From SKZT01 sp964478625 (lineage in GTDB: Bacteria > Desulfobacterota > Desulfobacteria > Desulfobacterales > SKZT01): a DNA stretch of 64,000 nucleotides. Positions 45,164 to 52,875 of the stretch are shown in pieces. Positions within the stretch are counted from its first letter, which is position 1, and the number at the start of each line of letters is the position of its first letter. The position numbers and the translations under genes were made by a program. The notes below the pieces were generated by a model that had not been told where the DNA came from, made no database searches, and saw only the letters and a list, made by a program, of their open reading frames with translations. The stretch lies in the NCBI GenBank assembly GCA_964478625.1, contig CAYZJH010000007.1, forward strand, positions 1-64,000, written 5' to 3'.

Positions 45164-45394
45164 ATGAAAGAGTTGATCAAGCAAATTGCACAGGCGTTGG
45201 TGGATCATCCTGATAAGGTTGAGGTGAACGAAATTATGGGAAATCAAACTTCAGTTCTCGAATTAAAAGTCGCCAAAGATGATCTGGGAAAAGTCATTGG
45301 AAAACAGGGCAGAACTGCCCGATCCATTAGAACCATTCTCAGTGCCGCTTCTACCAAATTGAAAAAACGGGTTGTTCTTGAAATTGTCGAATAA
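45164..45394 (+). CDS. khpA: KH-domain RNA-binding protein KhpA
   Basis: 76 residues, a single KH domain with the G-K-V-I-G-K-Q-G loop (GxxG) and flanking helices. KhpA forms a complex with KhpB/Jag in many bacteria and affects RNA turnover. It is usually found with rpsP/rimM/trmD, but here it is alone. Confidence 0.9.
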   Translation: MKELIKQIAQALVDHPDKVEVNEIMGNQTSVLELKVAKDDLGKVIGKQGRTARSIRTILSAASTKLKKRVVLEIVE

Positions 45395-45555
45395 GACCTG
45401 ATTAAATAACCAGGTAAGATTTTAAAAATTGGGCTTGAAATTAAGGTAGTTTTAATTTATCATAAATCAAATTACTTTAAGTTTTAATTTTAATAGTCGG
45501 AAACTGATCTCGAGTGGTATCAAAACTCATTTATAAGCTGTATTAAAGCGTAATT

Positions 45556-45592
45556 GAAGCAATCCTTTATGGATGGATTGCTTCTTTTTTTT
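45556..45592 (+). terminator. Rho-independent terminator
   Basis: GAAGCAATCC (45556-45565) pairs perfectly with GGATTGCTTC (45575-45584), followed by eight T residues. It ends the khpA transcript, 160 bp downstream, just before the cold-shock gene. Confidence 0.88.
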
Positions 45593-45683
45593 GTAACGGG
45601 TTCCGGTCAAGGTTTTGATTTTTTTCTTCAACTGTCAACTGGAGCGTGGAATCCAAGCTTTTATGTTTAAGGAGGCAGATTTT

Positions 45684-45884
45684 ATGGTTAAAGGCGTGGT
45701 TAAATGGTTTAATGACAAAAAAGGTTTCGGTTTTATTGAGCAAGAGGGCGGTGGGGATGTATTTGTCCACCATACAGCGATCAACATGCAGGGTTTTAAA
45801 ACGTTAAGTGAAGGAGACCGTGTTACATTCGAGGTTGAAGATAACCACCGGGGACCCGCGGCCAAGAACGTTACCAAAGTTTAG
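45684..45884 (+). CDS. Cold-shock domain protein
   Basis: A 66-residue OB-fold CspA-family protein with RNP1 K-G-F-G-F-I and RNP2 D-V-F-V-H-H. It binds single-stranded RNA/DNA and relieves RNA structure. The true start is the ATG at 45684 with AAGGAGGCAG upstream. In-frame readings further upstream are not part of the fold. The leader from the terminator at 45592 is about 90 bases, long enough for the cold-responsive leaders known for csp genes. Confidence 0.95.
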   Translation: MVKGVVKWFNDKKGFGFIEQEGGGDVFVHHTAINMQGFKTLSEGDRVTFEVEDNHRGPAAKNVTKV

Positions 45885-45905
45885 ACTATACGATTTATAC
45901 TAAAA

Positions 45906-45943
45906 AAGAGGCATTCTATGGATTTTTCCACGGAATGCCTCTT
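45906..45943 (-). terminator. Terminator of the minus-strand redox operon
   Basis: AAGAGGCATTC (45906-45916) pairs with GAATGCCTCTT (45933-45943). On the minus strand the stem is followed by a run of T residues. It closes the operon ending at 46030 and, from the other side, can stop the cold-shock transcript. Confidence 0.75.
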
Positions 45944-46029
45944 GAAATTCAGGCCCAAATAAAAAGACTGTTCATGTTTGATTTTTATTTCTGCTTTTAA
46001 AAATAGCAAAGCTTTCAAATTATTTAACC

Positions 46030-46716
46030 TTAGCCTTGCAAGCTCTCGCGTGCCAATTGACTGACTTTCCGATCCACGAGTTCGAAATCCAAATAAAATT
46101 TGATCGTACAATGGTTCTCCAACAATGTTTCTAAGGATTTGCGAACGGGTTCCGGGTCAAGGGGGCCGGCAGCCCATGCGGCAAGACCTTTCAGATATGG
46201 ATCTGAAGCAGACATATAGGGCACAAGTAAATAGGAACAATTAAAAAGAGATTCGGGACGGGCATGGGCCAACCTTCCCAATCCCCATAAAACTCCGCGC
46301 TGAAGCATCTCGTACTCTATGTAATTTCCGTCTTCACAAACATAGGAAACAAGAATATTCCGATACTCATCTGCCAGGCGAAGATTTCGGGCCATAATTT
46401 CTCCCATGGCTTCGGGCGACCCCCATCCAATTCCTCCTGATTCATCATTCAGATTCCACATGAGCCTTCGCATGACCACCCGAGCTGACTCAATATCGGA
46501 ATCGGCAAGTATCGACACAACCACTCCCATTGCAGTTATGGCTCTCCATCGTACCTGTTCATCCTTGTTAAAGAAAAAGGAAAATAAGGGGCCGATGGCT
46601 GACTTAGGAGGAAAAGTCACAATTTTTGCCAGTGATGTTGTGAAATCTTGTTGCTTCAGCAAATGAAACAGTTTTTTTTTGAGTTTCCTTGAAGTATCTT
46701 TCATAGTGTGAAACAT
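46030..46716 (-). CDS. HEAT-like repeat protein
   Basis: 228 residues, all-helical, with HEAT-type helical pairs (V-R-W-R-A-I-T-A-M-G, L-W-G-L-G-R-L-A, L-K-G-L-A-A-W-A). This pattern matches a conserved family in sulfate-reducing bacteria known by a Desulfovibrio locus name (DVU0298). The function is unknown and probably involves protein-protein contacts. It begins 2 bases after the DsrE-like gene and closes the operon. Confidence 0.75.
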   Translation of the reverse strand: MFHTMKDTSRKLKKKLFHLLKQQDFTTSLAKIVTFPPKSAIGPLFSFFFNKDEQVRWRAITAMGVVVSILADSDIESARVVMRRLMWNLNDESGGIGWGSPEAMGEIMARNLRLADEYRNILVSYVCEDGNYIEYEMLQRGVLWGLGRLAHARPESLFNCSYLLVPYMSASDPYLKGLAAWAAGPLDPEPVRKSLETLLENHCTIKFYLDFELVDRKVSQLARESLQG

Positions 46717-46718
46717 TC

Positions 46719-47066
46719 TCAGAAGGTCATGATTTCAAACCCTTCTTCAAGATACGAAGCCAGTCTAGGATGTCCCGCCATTTCATCCAGAAGCTTCAGT
46801 CCCTGGGCCTCGGCAGCTTTAAGCACACCCATCTTGTGAGAACATGCCCTGCATACACCTTCTACCATCTGATTTTTCTTGGCGTTATTCCATAAAGTGT
46901 GAAGTGGATTTTTTTCCAAATCCAGTTCAGGAATTAATTTGGTGGAAGCTCCCTCCATCACGATTCTGGCATCATAACCTTTATCTTTCATGTCCAAGGC
47001 ATTCAAAAGTACATGGATAAAACACATGGGGTCTCCGTTGAAAACAACCAGGACGACTTTTTTCAT
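46719..47066 (-). CDS. DsrE/F-fold family protein
   Basis: 115 residues from the ATG at 47066. An N-terminal beta strand (K-K-V-V-L-V-V-F-N-G-D-P) is followed by alternating helices and strands as in the DsrE/DrsE-like family. C-R-A-C near residue 79 is a candidate redox or persulfide site. Such proteins handle sulfur or small thiol compounds. Position between ferredoxin and HEAT-protein genes suggests a redox role. Confidence 0.75.
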   Translation of the reverse strand: MKKVVLVVFNGDPMCFIHVLLNALDMKDKGYDARIVMEGASTKLIPELDLEKNPLHTLWNNAKKNQMVEGVCRACSHKMGVLKAAEAQGLKLLDEMAGHPRLASYLEEGFEIMTF

Positions 47067-47092
47067 TATTGGCTCCGATTTTGGATGTCGAT

Positions 47093-47284
47093 CTATTCTT
47101 CTTCCCAGTAAATACAATTCTCAGGACAGTTTTTAATGGCCTCGTTCACTTCATTTTCTGGGTAAGTTTCGAGATCAGCTATGGCGATAAATCCAGCCTC
47201 ATTCATGATAAATACTTCGGGGCAAACTTCAACACAAACCCCGCATCTGGTACAATCACTTAATTCTACAACAGGCCTTTTCAT
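47093..47284 (-). CDS. [4Fe-4S] ferredoxin
   Basis: A 63-residue mono-cluster ferredoxin. Ligands are C-T-R-C-G-V-C-V-E-V-C-P, with a second pair of Cys near the C-terminus (K-N-C-P-E-N-C), one of which may form a disulfide. The ATG at 47284 is favoured; one at 47305 adds seven residues. It is the electron carrier next to the flavodiiron protein gene. Confidence 0.85.
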   Translation of the reverse strand: MKRPVVELSDCTRCGVCVEVCPEVFIMNEAGFIAIADLETYPENEVNEAIKNCPENCIYWEEE

Positions 47285-47336
47285 AAAATTTACTTTCCAG
47301 GTCATTTTATTGAGATCGAATGTGAGTCACAGGATA

Positions 47337-48530
47337 TTATTTTTGGCTGATGATGGCCCGACCTATTTTTTCTCCCATTTTACGACACGCTTCAAGACCT
47401 TTTAAATCCGGAACATACTGATATTTCATGCCCGGCTCAATGATCTCAAACTGCATTTCTTCAAGATGCTTTTGAAGCAACCCCACAGCCTCACCGCTCC
47501 ACCCATAGGAGCCAAAAGCGGCGCCAATTTTGTTTTTAGGACGTAACCCTTTCATATACGTCAGAAAATCGGCCAGGGTCGGGAAAAGACCGTTGTTCAA
47601 TGTGGGAGACCCTACTACGACAGCCCTGCTTTCAAGGACCTCGGTCATGATATCACTTCTATGGAATTCCCTGAGTTTCATCGGTTTCACAAAAACTCCA
47701 CAGCTGTGAATACCTTCGGCAATGGCCTCTGCCATGAGTTGGGTGCTGTGCCACATAGTATCGTAAATGACTACCGCCTTTTTGTCGGGTTCCTGTTTGC
47801 TCCATTTCACATAAGCCTCAATAATTTTATTTGGATTTTTTCGCCATATAATCCCATGGTCTGGGCAAATCATTTTAAATTCAAGGCCCATCTCCAAAAC
47901 ATTTTCCACCAGTTTCAAAATGAGCGGTGCATACAGGAGCAGAATGTTGGCAAAATACTTTTTAGCGTGCATCATCACCAGATGGTCATCTGCTTCATCA
48001 TCGAATTCTTCACACCCAGCATAATGTTGTCCGAATGCATCACTGGAAAAAAGAATTTTATCCTCATTCAAATAAGTAAACATGCTGTCGGGCCAATGAA
48101 GCATTTTTGTTTCGAGAAACGTAAAGCTTCTCTTTCCAATAGACAAGGTTTCTCCGCTTTTTACCGCTTGATAATTATATGTTGGAGAAAAATGCCTCAT
48201 AAGATTTTTTACTCCCATGGCGGAGCAATACACTGGTTTATCCTCTCCGATCCGGTGCATTATCCTGGGAAGGCTTCCGGAATGATCCATTTCAGTATGA
48301 TTGCTGATGACCATATCGATCTTTCTGGGATCTATGATTTTGGATATATTTTGGATCAGTTCATCTGAAAAATCTTTTTTAACCGAATCGATGAGAACAA
48401 TTTTTTCGTCGATGATCAGAAATGCATTATAACTTGTTCCAAGTTCGGTAGAGTACCCATGAAAGTCCCTGATATTCCAGTCTATCACTCCGACATCATA
48501 AATTTTTTCCGCAATTTCAACCGGTTTCAT
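47337..48530 (-). CDS. Flavodiiron protein (rubredoxin:oxygen oxidoreductase)
   Basis: A 397-residue cytosolic enzyme. The N-terminal metallo-beta-lactamase domain (about 30-240) has the diiron ligands H-T-E-M-D-H (the family H-x-E-x-D-H). A C-terminal flavodoxin domain (about 255-395, V-V-I-Y-D-T-M-W-H-S-T) follows. It reduces O2 to water, or NO to N2O, using electrons from rubredoxin, whose gene lies next upstream. AGGAAG precedes the ATG. No fused rubredoxin domain is present. Confidence 0.94.
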   Translation of the reverse strand: MKPVEIAEKIYDVGVIDWNIRDFHGYSTELGTSYNAFLIIDEKIVLIDSVKKDFSDELIQNISKIIDPRKIDMVISNHTEMDHSGSLPRIMHRIGEDKPVYCSAMGVKNLMRHFSPTYNYQAVKSGETLSIGKRSFTFLETKMLHWPDSMFTYLNEDKILFSSDAFGQHYAGCEEFDDEADDHLVMMHAKKYFANILLLYAPLILKLVENVLEMGLEFKMICPDHGIIWRKNPNKIIEAYVKWSKQEPDKKAVVIYDTMWHSTQLMAEAIAEGIHSCGVFVKPMKLREFHRSDIMTEVLESRAVVVGSPTLNNGLFPTLADFLTYMKGLRPKNKIGAAFGSYGWSGEAVGLLQKHLEEMQFEIIEPGMKYQYVPDLKGLEACRKMGEKIGRAIISQK

Positions 48531-48650
48531 ATTTCTCTTCCTAAAGGTTTTAAGGTGTTAACGTCATTAAATACGGGATTTGCCGTCAACAGCCTGCATG
48601 GGAATGCTCTTCCGGGTTGACCCCCAAAAGCGCATTCCCAGGTCAAATCG

Positions 48651-48809
48651 TTATTCTTTTTCGAAATCGTCTTTGGCAGCTCCGCAAATGGGACATTCCC
48701 AACTATCCGGAACATCCTGGAATTTGGTCCCCGCCGGTACACCGTTGTCCGGATCACCGACAGCCGGGTCATAAATATAACCGCAAATTGTGCATACATA
48801 TCTATCCAT
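48651..48809 (-). CDS. Rubredoxin
   Basis: A 52-residue protein with Fe ligands C-T-I-C-G and C-P-I-C-G, standard rubredoxin size. AAAGGAGG precedes the ATG at 48809. It passes electrons to the flavodiiron protein downstream on the same strand. Confidence 0.95.
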   Translation of the reverse strand: MDRYVCTICGYIYDPAVGDPDNGVPAGTKFQDVPDSWECPICGAAKDDFEKE

Positions 48810-48925
48810 TCTTTGTTTTTCCTCCTTTGTGAATAATTGATGGTAAGATGTTTTTAAGATTTTTCGCAGGAAATGAACTTGCGAAATCGGAAATTTTTTT
48901 GCAAATTCCGTTTTAACACTGATCG

Positions 48926-49900
48926 CTAACTATTTTCGACAAATTTGGACACTCTTTTTTCAATCTCGTTTATTAATGGTCTGATTGTTTCCATGGAGTG
49001 TTCATATTTTTGAACCAAATCCCATTGTTGACGAGTTTGAATCCCATTGGAAAGTTCCGGGGGTTCAGCAAATGGGTCGAAAGAAATGATTGCTTCCGGC
49101 AAACCGCCTGCGATGGCACTCTCAATAGACTTGGGTTTGCGGAATTTGAGATCGACCTTTTTTTCTTCCATGACCTTAACCATATGAGGGTCAAGTTTTT
49201 CAGCAGGGCTTGTTCCACCGCTGAACACATCAAGGCGATCCCCGGCCATAATCTGAGCAAAAGCCGCTGCCGCCTGACTGTGGCATCCATTATCCTTGCA
49301 GGTAAACAGCACCTTTTTTCGAGCGGCAAACGGTGTTATCATCCTCTTTGCTGCGTCTTCAACATCCTTTTTGGCGGACGGATGCTTCTTAATATCTCCG
49401 GAATGCTCAATACCCCTGAAGGTCAGACTGCCAACGTAATCTGCATCAATCGCATCGTAAAAATATCGGATCGCCAGTTCCAACCCTTCAAAGAGATTTT
49501 TTCCTCTGGTAGCCCCTACACCAAGTAAAAATCCTTTCCGATAGCTTTTCAAAGGGTCTTTTAGTTTGAGCCGGTATTTTCGCGCCCACAGAGTTTGACA
49601 TCTGTCAACAACGGCTTTTAACTGTGCAGTCATATTGTAAAAAAATATCGGAGTCGCCGTGACAATAACTTCCGCCTCTCGAATAAGAGGATAAACCTCA
49701 TGTTTCATGTCATCATCAATGGGACAAAACCCTTTTTTTTCACAAACAGTGTATTCTTTACACGGGACAATATTTTTTTTGTCCACATGAATCAATTCCG
49801 TTCTGGCTCCCAGCCTTTCAGCAGCCTCTAAAAATGAGGAAAGCAAATAATGAGAATTTCCATTCATTCTCGGGCTGCCCTGTAATCCTAGTACCAGCAT
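48926..49900 (-). CDS. FMN reductase fused to a low-molecular-weight phosphatase-like domain
   Basis: 324 residues. Residues 1-190 are an NADPH-dependent FMN reductase/flavodoxin-fold domain (G-L-Q-G-S-P-R near 5-11, P-I-F-F-Y-N-M near 84-90). Residues about 195-324 resemble low-molecular-weight Tyr phosphatase/ArsC, with the P-loop C201-K-D-N-G-C206-H207-S. The arginine normally at position 207 is histidine, so the phosphatase or arsenate-reductase chemistry may be lost or altered. The domain joint is continuous, with no frameshift. It sits between cytochrome and rubredoxin genes, suggesting redox handling of a small ligand. Confidence 0.75.
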   Translation of the reverse strand: MLVLGLQGSPRMNGNSHYLLSSFLEAAERLGARTELIHVDKKNIVPCKEYTVCEKKGFCPIDDDMKHEVYPLIREAEVIVTATPIFFYNMTAQLKAVVDRCQTLWARKYRLKLKDPLKSYRKGFLLGVGATRGKNLFEGLELAIRYFYDAIDADYVGSLTFRGIEHSGDIKKHPSAKKDVEDAAKRMITPFAARKKVLFTCKDNGCHSQAAAAFAQIMAGDRLDVFSGGTSPAEKLDPHMVKVMEEKKVDLKFRKPKSIESAIAGGLPEAIISFDPFAEPPELSNGIQTRQQWDLVQKYEHSMETIRPLINEIEKRVSKFVENS

Positions 49901-49919
49901 GGTTAATTTGACCTATGGG

Positions 49920-50261
49920 TTATTTTGAATGACAGTTAGCACAGGAAACCGGTCCGCTGGGCTTTCCGGCTTTCCTTGTATCACGATGGCATTTCAGGCA
50001 TTGGGTGTTCATAACCTGTTTGGCTTTTAATTTTTCCTCAAGCTTAAGTTTTTCAATACTTCCGATTTCCTGGTCAAATAATTCGTGGCAGATATTGCAA
50101 TCTTTCAAAAAATCCTGATGGATTTTATGAGGAAAGGGGACCGGTCCGGATTCACCACCCTCAAGAATTATATTTTCAGCACCTGAATTCGTTTCGGAAA
50201 AAGCGGTTGAAAAAATTGCCAAGAAGCTAAAAATGGCAATGAAAAAGACCTTTTCTTTCAT
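49920..50261 (-). CDS. Periplasmic trihaem class III cytochrome
   Basis: 113 residues with a signal peptide (1-22) and three haem sites C-N-I-C-H, C-L-K-C-H and C-A-N-C-H. An axial-ligand motif P-F-P-H-K-I-H-Q lies near residue 43. This is a cytochrome c3/c7-like electron shuttle of the periplasm. GAGG precedes the ATG. A 20-bp gap leads to the flavoprotein fusion gene. Confidence 0.88.
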   Translation of the reverse strand: MKEKVFFIAIFSFLAIFSTAFSETNSGAENIILEGGESGPVPFPHKIHQDFLKDCNICHELFDQEIGSIEKLKLEEKLKAKQVMNTQCLKCHRDTRKAGKPSGPVSCANCHSK

Positions 50262-50360
50262 GCAATCCTCAATTCAATTATCGTTCAGAACAGTTTCATG
50301 CCGGGATTTATTTTGGTAGACCGATATTTGGGGATACCGCCATTAAACTCACGTTATTTG

Positions 50361-50453
50361 CTCCCTTTCCTGCAAAGAGGGAGGGCCGAAGCGAGAGGTA
50401 AGGTGCTATTAAAAAATCTTTTCCTCTTCGGTCCCTCCCGATTGAGAAGGGAG
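50361..50453. repeat. Nested inverted repeat
   Basis: An outer stem CTCCCTT (50361-50367) pairs with AAGGGAG (50447-50453). An inner arm from about 50377-50397 (GAGGGAGGGCCGAAGCGAGA) pairs with the complementary arm at about 50423-50438. Together they form a large hairpin in the 290-bp gap between the zinc-ribbon and cytochrome genes. Confidence 0.6.
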
Positions 50454-50551
50454 TTTTCATTCAGGTCCTAACGGGATAAAAAAGTGAACAGTTCCCGATG
50501 TGAAAACACCAGTTCCCGGATAATTGCCGATCTCAATGATGAACCAGTTTA

Positions 50552-50767
50552 TTAACGTGGTCCAGGTGTTTTGGCCGATCCTTCAAGTGTGCATTGTGAA
50601 AAATCGATCGGTTCTTTACATTTCCCACAAACCTGAGGTTTGTCAAATTCATCTGAAAAAATTTCTTTTTGTTCACCACATTTGGGGCATTTGCAGGTAA
50701 AAGATTCCATGTTCTTGAAGCTTGAAAAACCTGGGCAATGTGACGGTAATGATGCGTTTTGAGTCAT
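50552..50767 (-). CDS. Small zinc-ribbon protein
   Basis: 71 residues from the ATG at 50767 (AGGAGG, spacing 7). Two pairs C-P-K-C-G and C-G-K-C-K form a zinc ribbon, with a third Cys motif (S-Q-C-T) near the end. Family not recognised. Position within the redox cluster suggests a role tied to it, for instance in gene control or metal handling. Confidence 0.7.
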   Translation of the reverse strand: MTQNASLPSHCPGFSSFKNMESFTCKCPKCGEQKEIFSDEFDKPQVCGKCKEPIDFSQCTLEGSAKTPGPR

Positions 50768-50813
50768 CTTTTTTCCTCCTGTCAAAGGGTCCGCGTACGG
50801 ACCTGTTCATAAT

Positions 50814-51251
50814 TTAAACACCCATTTTTGTGGCAATTTCCCTGCCATAATCCTGGGCCATTTTAAGTCCGCCATCAAGAGAACTCGTTTTTAATCGTAA
50901 AGCAACTCCCACCATTTTCATTTGGAAAATGTTTTTCATGGTATCATAAATCCGATCAGGCGCTTCCCCACTCCACCCAAAGGCACCGAAAGCGCCGCCA
51001 ATTTTTCCTTCCAGACCAGCTTTTTCCGCCAGAAAAAGAAGTGTCTTCATAGACTGAAGCATTTCGCCATGATAGGTTGCAGATCCCAACACGAGCGCGT
51101 CATATCCTTGCAAATCTTCAACAGTTTTGATTTTGTTGGCATTAACAACATCTGTATCCACAAAAGAAAACCGAAGACCCTCGGCGATTAATTCAGCGAT
51201 TTTCTGGGTTTCCCCAGTTCTTGTCGCATATACAATGAGTGCTTTCGGCAT
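50814..51251 (-). CDS. Flavodoxin
   Basis: A 145-residue FMN-binding flavodoxin with the phosphate loop Y-A-T-R-T-G-E-T-Q-K (T/S-x-T-G-x-T) near residue 9. The later G-S-A-T-Y-H-G and G-A-F-G-W-S-G-E segments are also typical. The true start is the ATG at 51251 behind GGAGGAAAATT. Longer readings pass through the rubredoxin-like gene. Confidence 0.93.
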   Translation of the reverse strand: MPKALIVYATRTGETQKIAELIAEGLRFSFVDTDVVNANKIKTVEDLQGYDALVLGSATYHGEMLQSMKTLLFLAEKAGLEGKIGGAFGAFGWSGEAPDRIYDTMKNIFQMKMVGVALRLKTSSLDGGLKMAQDYGREIATKMGV

Positions 51252-51298
51252 AATTTTCCTCCGGTTCAACTGCTGGTTATGTTCGTATTTCCAAAAGG

Positions 51299-51466
51299 TT
51301 ACTGCCCTTTTTTCCCGATCCTTGTGTCCACCCCTTCTGCCTGGCAGTCGGGAGTGTAACAAGAGTTGTCCAGAAATTCACATTTTTCCTTACATGACGG
51401 GCATGTATCAGGAGGAGCATCCGCCTCGAACATATAGCCGCAGTTTCCACATTTCCAACTTGGCAT
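51299..51466 (-). CDS. Rubredoxin-like small protein
   Basis: 55 residues. C-G-N-C-G at 6-10 and C-P-S-C-K at 22-26 match a rubredoxin-like iron site with a short loop, followed by three more Cys (C29, C36, C41). It starts at ATG 51466 behind AAGGAGGT. This frame is hidden by a longer ORF in another frame over the same DNA. The extra cysteines are unusual for rubredoxin. It is likely a variant electron carrier of the cluster. Confidence 0.8.
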   Translation of the reverse strand: MPSWKCGNCGYMFEADAPPDTCPSCKEKCEFLDNSCYTPDCQAEGVDTRIGKKGQ

Positions 51467-51543
51467 ATTATTACCTCCTTTTTTAATAAAGGGTTAAATA
51501 GTCCGACCAATCGTATTTTCAGGTTGAAGCATAATCATGATTG

Positions 51544-51918
51544 TCATTTTTTCCACAACCCATGAAGATTGCAGAATTCACGAGCGGTAATGTTTTTGCT
51601 GTCGATCATAAAAACAGCTTCCGGGACCTGGCCAGGTGTCAAAAATTGGCGATAAGCCTTTCCATCGGCAATTACCTCAATCCATTCAATATAATGTTTT
51701 TCTTCCATCGGGTGAGCAATTTCACCCACTTTTATCTTAACACCCCCACTGATTTTTTCAATCACCGGCACATGTTTTTCCTTGGCCGCATCCACCGTAT
51801 TTTCGGTTAAAAGTTTCATTGCCTGGCCGCAACATACAAGCTCACCGGCTCCGCCATGCACAACTTCAACCATATTTCCACAAACATCACATTTGTAGAC
51901 TTCCAGTTTTTCCGCCAT
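51544..51918 (-). CDS. dfx: Desulfoferrodoxin (superoxide reductase)
   Basis: 124 residues. An N-terminal desulforedoxin domain (C-D-V-C-G and C-C-G-Q, centre I) is followed by the neelaredoxin-type superoxide reductase domain. Its catalytic-site ligands include E-K-H (about 47-49), H-P, H-Y-I-E and the C-x-x-H of C-N-L-H. It reduces superoxide to peroxide, complementing rubrerythrin. AAGGAGGT precedes the ATG. Confidence 0.96.
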   Translation of the reverse strand: MAEKLEVYKCDVCGNMVEVVHGGAGELVCCGQAMKLLTENTVDAAKEKHVPVIEKISGGVKIKVGEIAHPMEEKHYIEWIEVIADGKAYRQFLTPGQVPEAVFMIDSKNITAREFCNLHGLWKK

Positions 51919-51987
51919 TTTACCTCCTTAAATATTTTCTAATGTTATATGAATTCTTTCTTTCTGAAAAGAAAATCTTTAACCGAA

Positions 51988-52563
51988 TTAGTAATTTTCC
52001 TTCAGCATTTCGAAATACGATTGCGGATGACTGCAGGCGGGACACTGTTCCGGAGCTTCAATTGCTTCATGTACATATCCACAGTTGAGACATCTCCAAA
52101 CGGTTACATCATCCTTTTTAAAAACTTTGCCGGCTTCTATGTTTGCAGCAAGATCCCAATACCTTTTTTCATGCTGCCTTTCCGCGACCGAAACTGCATC
52201 AAACACAGCGGCAATGGCAGGAAACCCTTCCTCTCTGGCAATTTTTGCAAAGCCCGGATACAAATGGGAACGTTCATGTTTTTCTCCTTCAGCAGCCGCT
52301 TTGAGATTCTCTAAGGTCGTACCGATTACACCCGCCGGAAAACTTGCCATCACTTCAACTTCACCACCCTCTAAAAATTTGAAAAATCGTTTGGCGTGTT
52401 CTTTTTCCTGATTGGCTGTTTCTTCGAATATTGCCGCAATTTGCACATACCCTTCCTTTTTGGCTTTGCTTGCAAAATAAGTATAGCGATTTCTTGCCTG
52501 GGATTCACCTGCAAATGAGATCAGTAAGTTTTTTTCAGTCTGACTTCCTGCTAATTTAGCCAA
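51988..52563 (-). CDS. rbr: Rubrerythrin (internal TTG start)
   Basis: 191 residues, the standard rubrerythrin size, from a TTG at 52563 with AAGGAGGT 7 bases upstream. The ferritin-like domain shows the E-x-x-H helices (F-E-E-T-A-N-Q-E-K-E-H, E-R-Q-H-E-K-R-Y). The C-terminal rubredoxin domain is C-L-N-C-G, C-P-A-C-S. It reduces hydrogen peroxide with electrons from rubredoxin. The same frame stays open upstream to 52875. The next gene is desulfoferrodoxin, 69 bp downstream. Confidence 0.9.
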   Translation of the reverse strand: MAKLAGSQTEKNLLISFAGESQARNRYTYFASKAKKEGYVQIAAIFEETANQEKEHAKRFFKFLEGGEVEVMASFPAGVIGTTLENLKAAAEGEKHERSHLYPGFAKIAREEGFPAIAAVFDAVSVAERQHEKRYWDLAANIEAGKVFKKDDVTVWRCLNCGYVHEAIEAPEQCPACSHPQSYFEMLKENY

Positions 52564-52875
52564 TGATTTACCTCCTTCATAGACATGATCATTTTGTTTT
52601 CTTGTTCCAGCCGCAAATTCCGCTTTCCGACCCTGTTTCCATAATCCCTTTCGAATGTGTGCCTTTTTTTCATTTTCAGCCACTTTTTTGAGCTTGTAGG
52701 CGGAATCCCTGAGAATACCGTACATGATTCCGCAACCTGCATCTTCCCGATCTTGATCTCCCCGGTCGGCAAGATCGATCATCTGGTCTGCTAAAAGTAG
52801 CGTTTCATGGATATTTTGATCGCAACTTTTGACAAAGACCTGTTCCACTGATTTTTTTGGAGACTTAACCTTCAT
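52564..52875 (-). CDS. In-frame upstream segment of the rubrerythrin frame
   Basis: From an ATG at 52875, 104 codons run without a stop into the rubrerythrin start, giving a possible 295-residue fusion. Residues 1-81 look like a small helical protein (A-D-Q-M-I-D-L-A-D-R ... R-K-G-L-W-K-Q). Residues 82-104 are linker-like. The strong internal ribosome site and TTG suggest that rubrerythrin is also, or mainly, made separately. The segment has no stop of its own. Confidence 0.5.

Noticed and set aside
51277..51510. 77-codon ORF over the rubredoxin-like gene
   Set aside because: Another frame of the same strand (51299-51466) encodes a clear CxxC/CxxC rubredoxin-like protein with a strong ribosome site, so this ORF is a shadow.
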